From positions 82,594 to 146,593 of the forward strand of contig JAPKBR010000003.1 of assembly GCA_028823345.1 (NCBI GenBank): DNA of 64,000 nt, in the 5' to 3' direction. The position numbers and the translations under genes are program-made. Positions 63,381 to 64,000 of the stretch are shown in pieces (within the stretch, counting starts at the first letter, position 1; every line of letters begins with the position of its first letter). Below the pieces are notes generated by a model. The model saw only the letters and a list, made by a program, of their open reading frames with translations. It had not been told where the DNA came from and did not search any database. The DNA comes from Planctomycetota bacterium. GTDB lineage: Bacteria > Planctomycetota > UBA1135 > GCA-002686595.

Positions 63381-64000
63381 CTACTCTGCAGGCGGCAAGG
63401 CGTGAATGAATGCGTGGGTTTCCGGGGGCGCGGAGGCCAAGGGACCGAAAACCGGCTGGGGAGCGAGGCTCGTCAATTGGACACCACCATCGGACTCGGC
63501 CCCGGCAGACCAATGGGGAGGCAGCAAGAGGCGCACCGCGGACGGACTACCCAGTTGCTTTCCCGCGCTCTCGGTTTCCCAGGGAGCCAACCAGCGGCCG
63601 TCGATGCGAATGGCCAGGGCGCACTCGCGCTTGGGAGGCAAGGCCAACTGAATCACGGCGGCACCGGAGCCCTTGGCATAAATCGCCTCGGGACTGATCT
63701 GGGTCACGTCAATTTCTACACCCGCCGCCCATTCCAAGGGGAAGGGCTCGCGCATGCGCGCCGGATGGCGCACCATCCACACCTCGTAGTCTCCGCCCGG
63801 GGGCAGCTCCAGCCGGGCCCAACCGCTGGCCTGGGTCAGGGTCGGGTGGGGAGCATCGCCGACCCAGGGAGTGGGATCGGTGGTCACGGGCAGGGCGGGG
63901 ATGCCAGCGGACCAAGGGCCCTCGGGCAGGGGCAATTCCCCAGAAACATGCAGCACCCAATTCTGAGAGCGCGCACCCCCGATCATGTCCACTTGCCCAG
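63381..64000 (-). CDS. Partial gene of unknown function, 5' end outside the window
   Basis: The frame is open to the window edge (minus strand), so only the C-terminal 206 residues are visible. They are proline- and tryptophan-rich and beta-strand-like (ARLELPPGGDYEVWMVRHPARM, EVCALAIRIDGRW-type stretch) with no catalytic motif. It could be the tail of an exported enzyme with beta-sandwich domains. The stop is 17 bases before the methyltransferase start, so the two may share a transcript. Confidence 0.45.
   Translation of the reverse strand, partial: GQVDMIGGARSQNWVLHVSGELPLPEGPWSAGIPALPVTTDPTPWVGDAPHPTLTQASGWARLELPPGGDYEVWMVRHPARMREPFPLEWAAGVEIDVTQISPEAIYAKGSGAAVIQLALPPKRECALAIRIDGRWLAPWETESAGKQLGSPSAVRLLLPPHWSAGAESDGGVQLTSLAPQPVFGPLASAPPETHAFIHALPPAE

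Overview
This is a roughly 60% GC, gene-dense 64 kb bacterial chromosome segment with a Gram-negative style of gene content (murD, exported lipoproteins, UshA-type nucleotidase). I see no rRNA, tRNA, CRISPR array, prophage or insertion sequence. The phylum cannot be fixed from the window. A PDZ plus alpha/alpha-toroid exported protein, ClpC/McsA without CtsR, many GTG/TTG starts, few Shine-Dalgarno sites and start codons placed 5-9 bases after a -10 hexamer suggest Planctomycetota or a neighbouring phylum, held with low confidence.

Layout. 1-5.2 kb: murD end, a stand-alone Clp-N domain protein, an McsA-like protein and clpC. 5.2-11 kb: exported toroid protein, HEAT protein, DUF309, thioesterase, two membrane proteins, dprA. 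11.3-17 kb: an iscR-iscS-iscU-iscA-hscB-hscA iron-sulfur operon, then a DCC oxidoreductase. 17.1-23.2 kb: a five-gene operon (ethanolamine-type permease, glutamine-synthetase-like ligase, iron alcohol dehydrogenase, glutamine-amidotransferase-like hydrolase, aldehyde dehydrogenase) that reads as a gamma-glutamylated amino-alcohol degradation route. 23.2-32.2 kb: gpmI, an M48 protease, a glycogen-synthase homologue without its catalytic residues, ROK glucokinase and glycolate oxidase glcDEF. 32.3-38.1 kb (minus strand): UshA-like phosphatase, enoyl-CoA hydratase, MDR oxidoreductase, hydroxyacyl-CoA dehydrogenase and two uncharacterised proteins. 38.6-41.6 kb: two radical SAM proteins. 41.7-50.6 kb (minus strand): ferredoxin, UPRT-like protein, aminotransferase, an exported unknown, a helix-hairpin-helix protein, ParA, a MinD/FlhG-like ATPase and pyruvate kinase. 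51-64 kb: mixed, including an AtuA-Pta-Smr-asparaginase-patatin run and a trmJ-pduO-miaE-thioredoxin run.

The most notable result is that three minus-strand genes between 51.0 and 61.3 kb only make sense if an in-frame UGA is read as selenocysteine: a SelW/Rdx-like protein (CxxU), an ArsC-like protein (UxxC) and an exported TlpA/thioredoxin-like protein (UxxC). Each UGA is followed at bacterial SECIS distance by a hairpin; the SelW one has the apical loop GGUCU. Conventional gene calling would truncate or miss all three. The organism should therefore encode SelA/SelB/SelC/SelD elsewhere.
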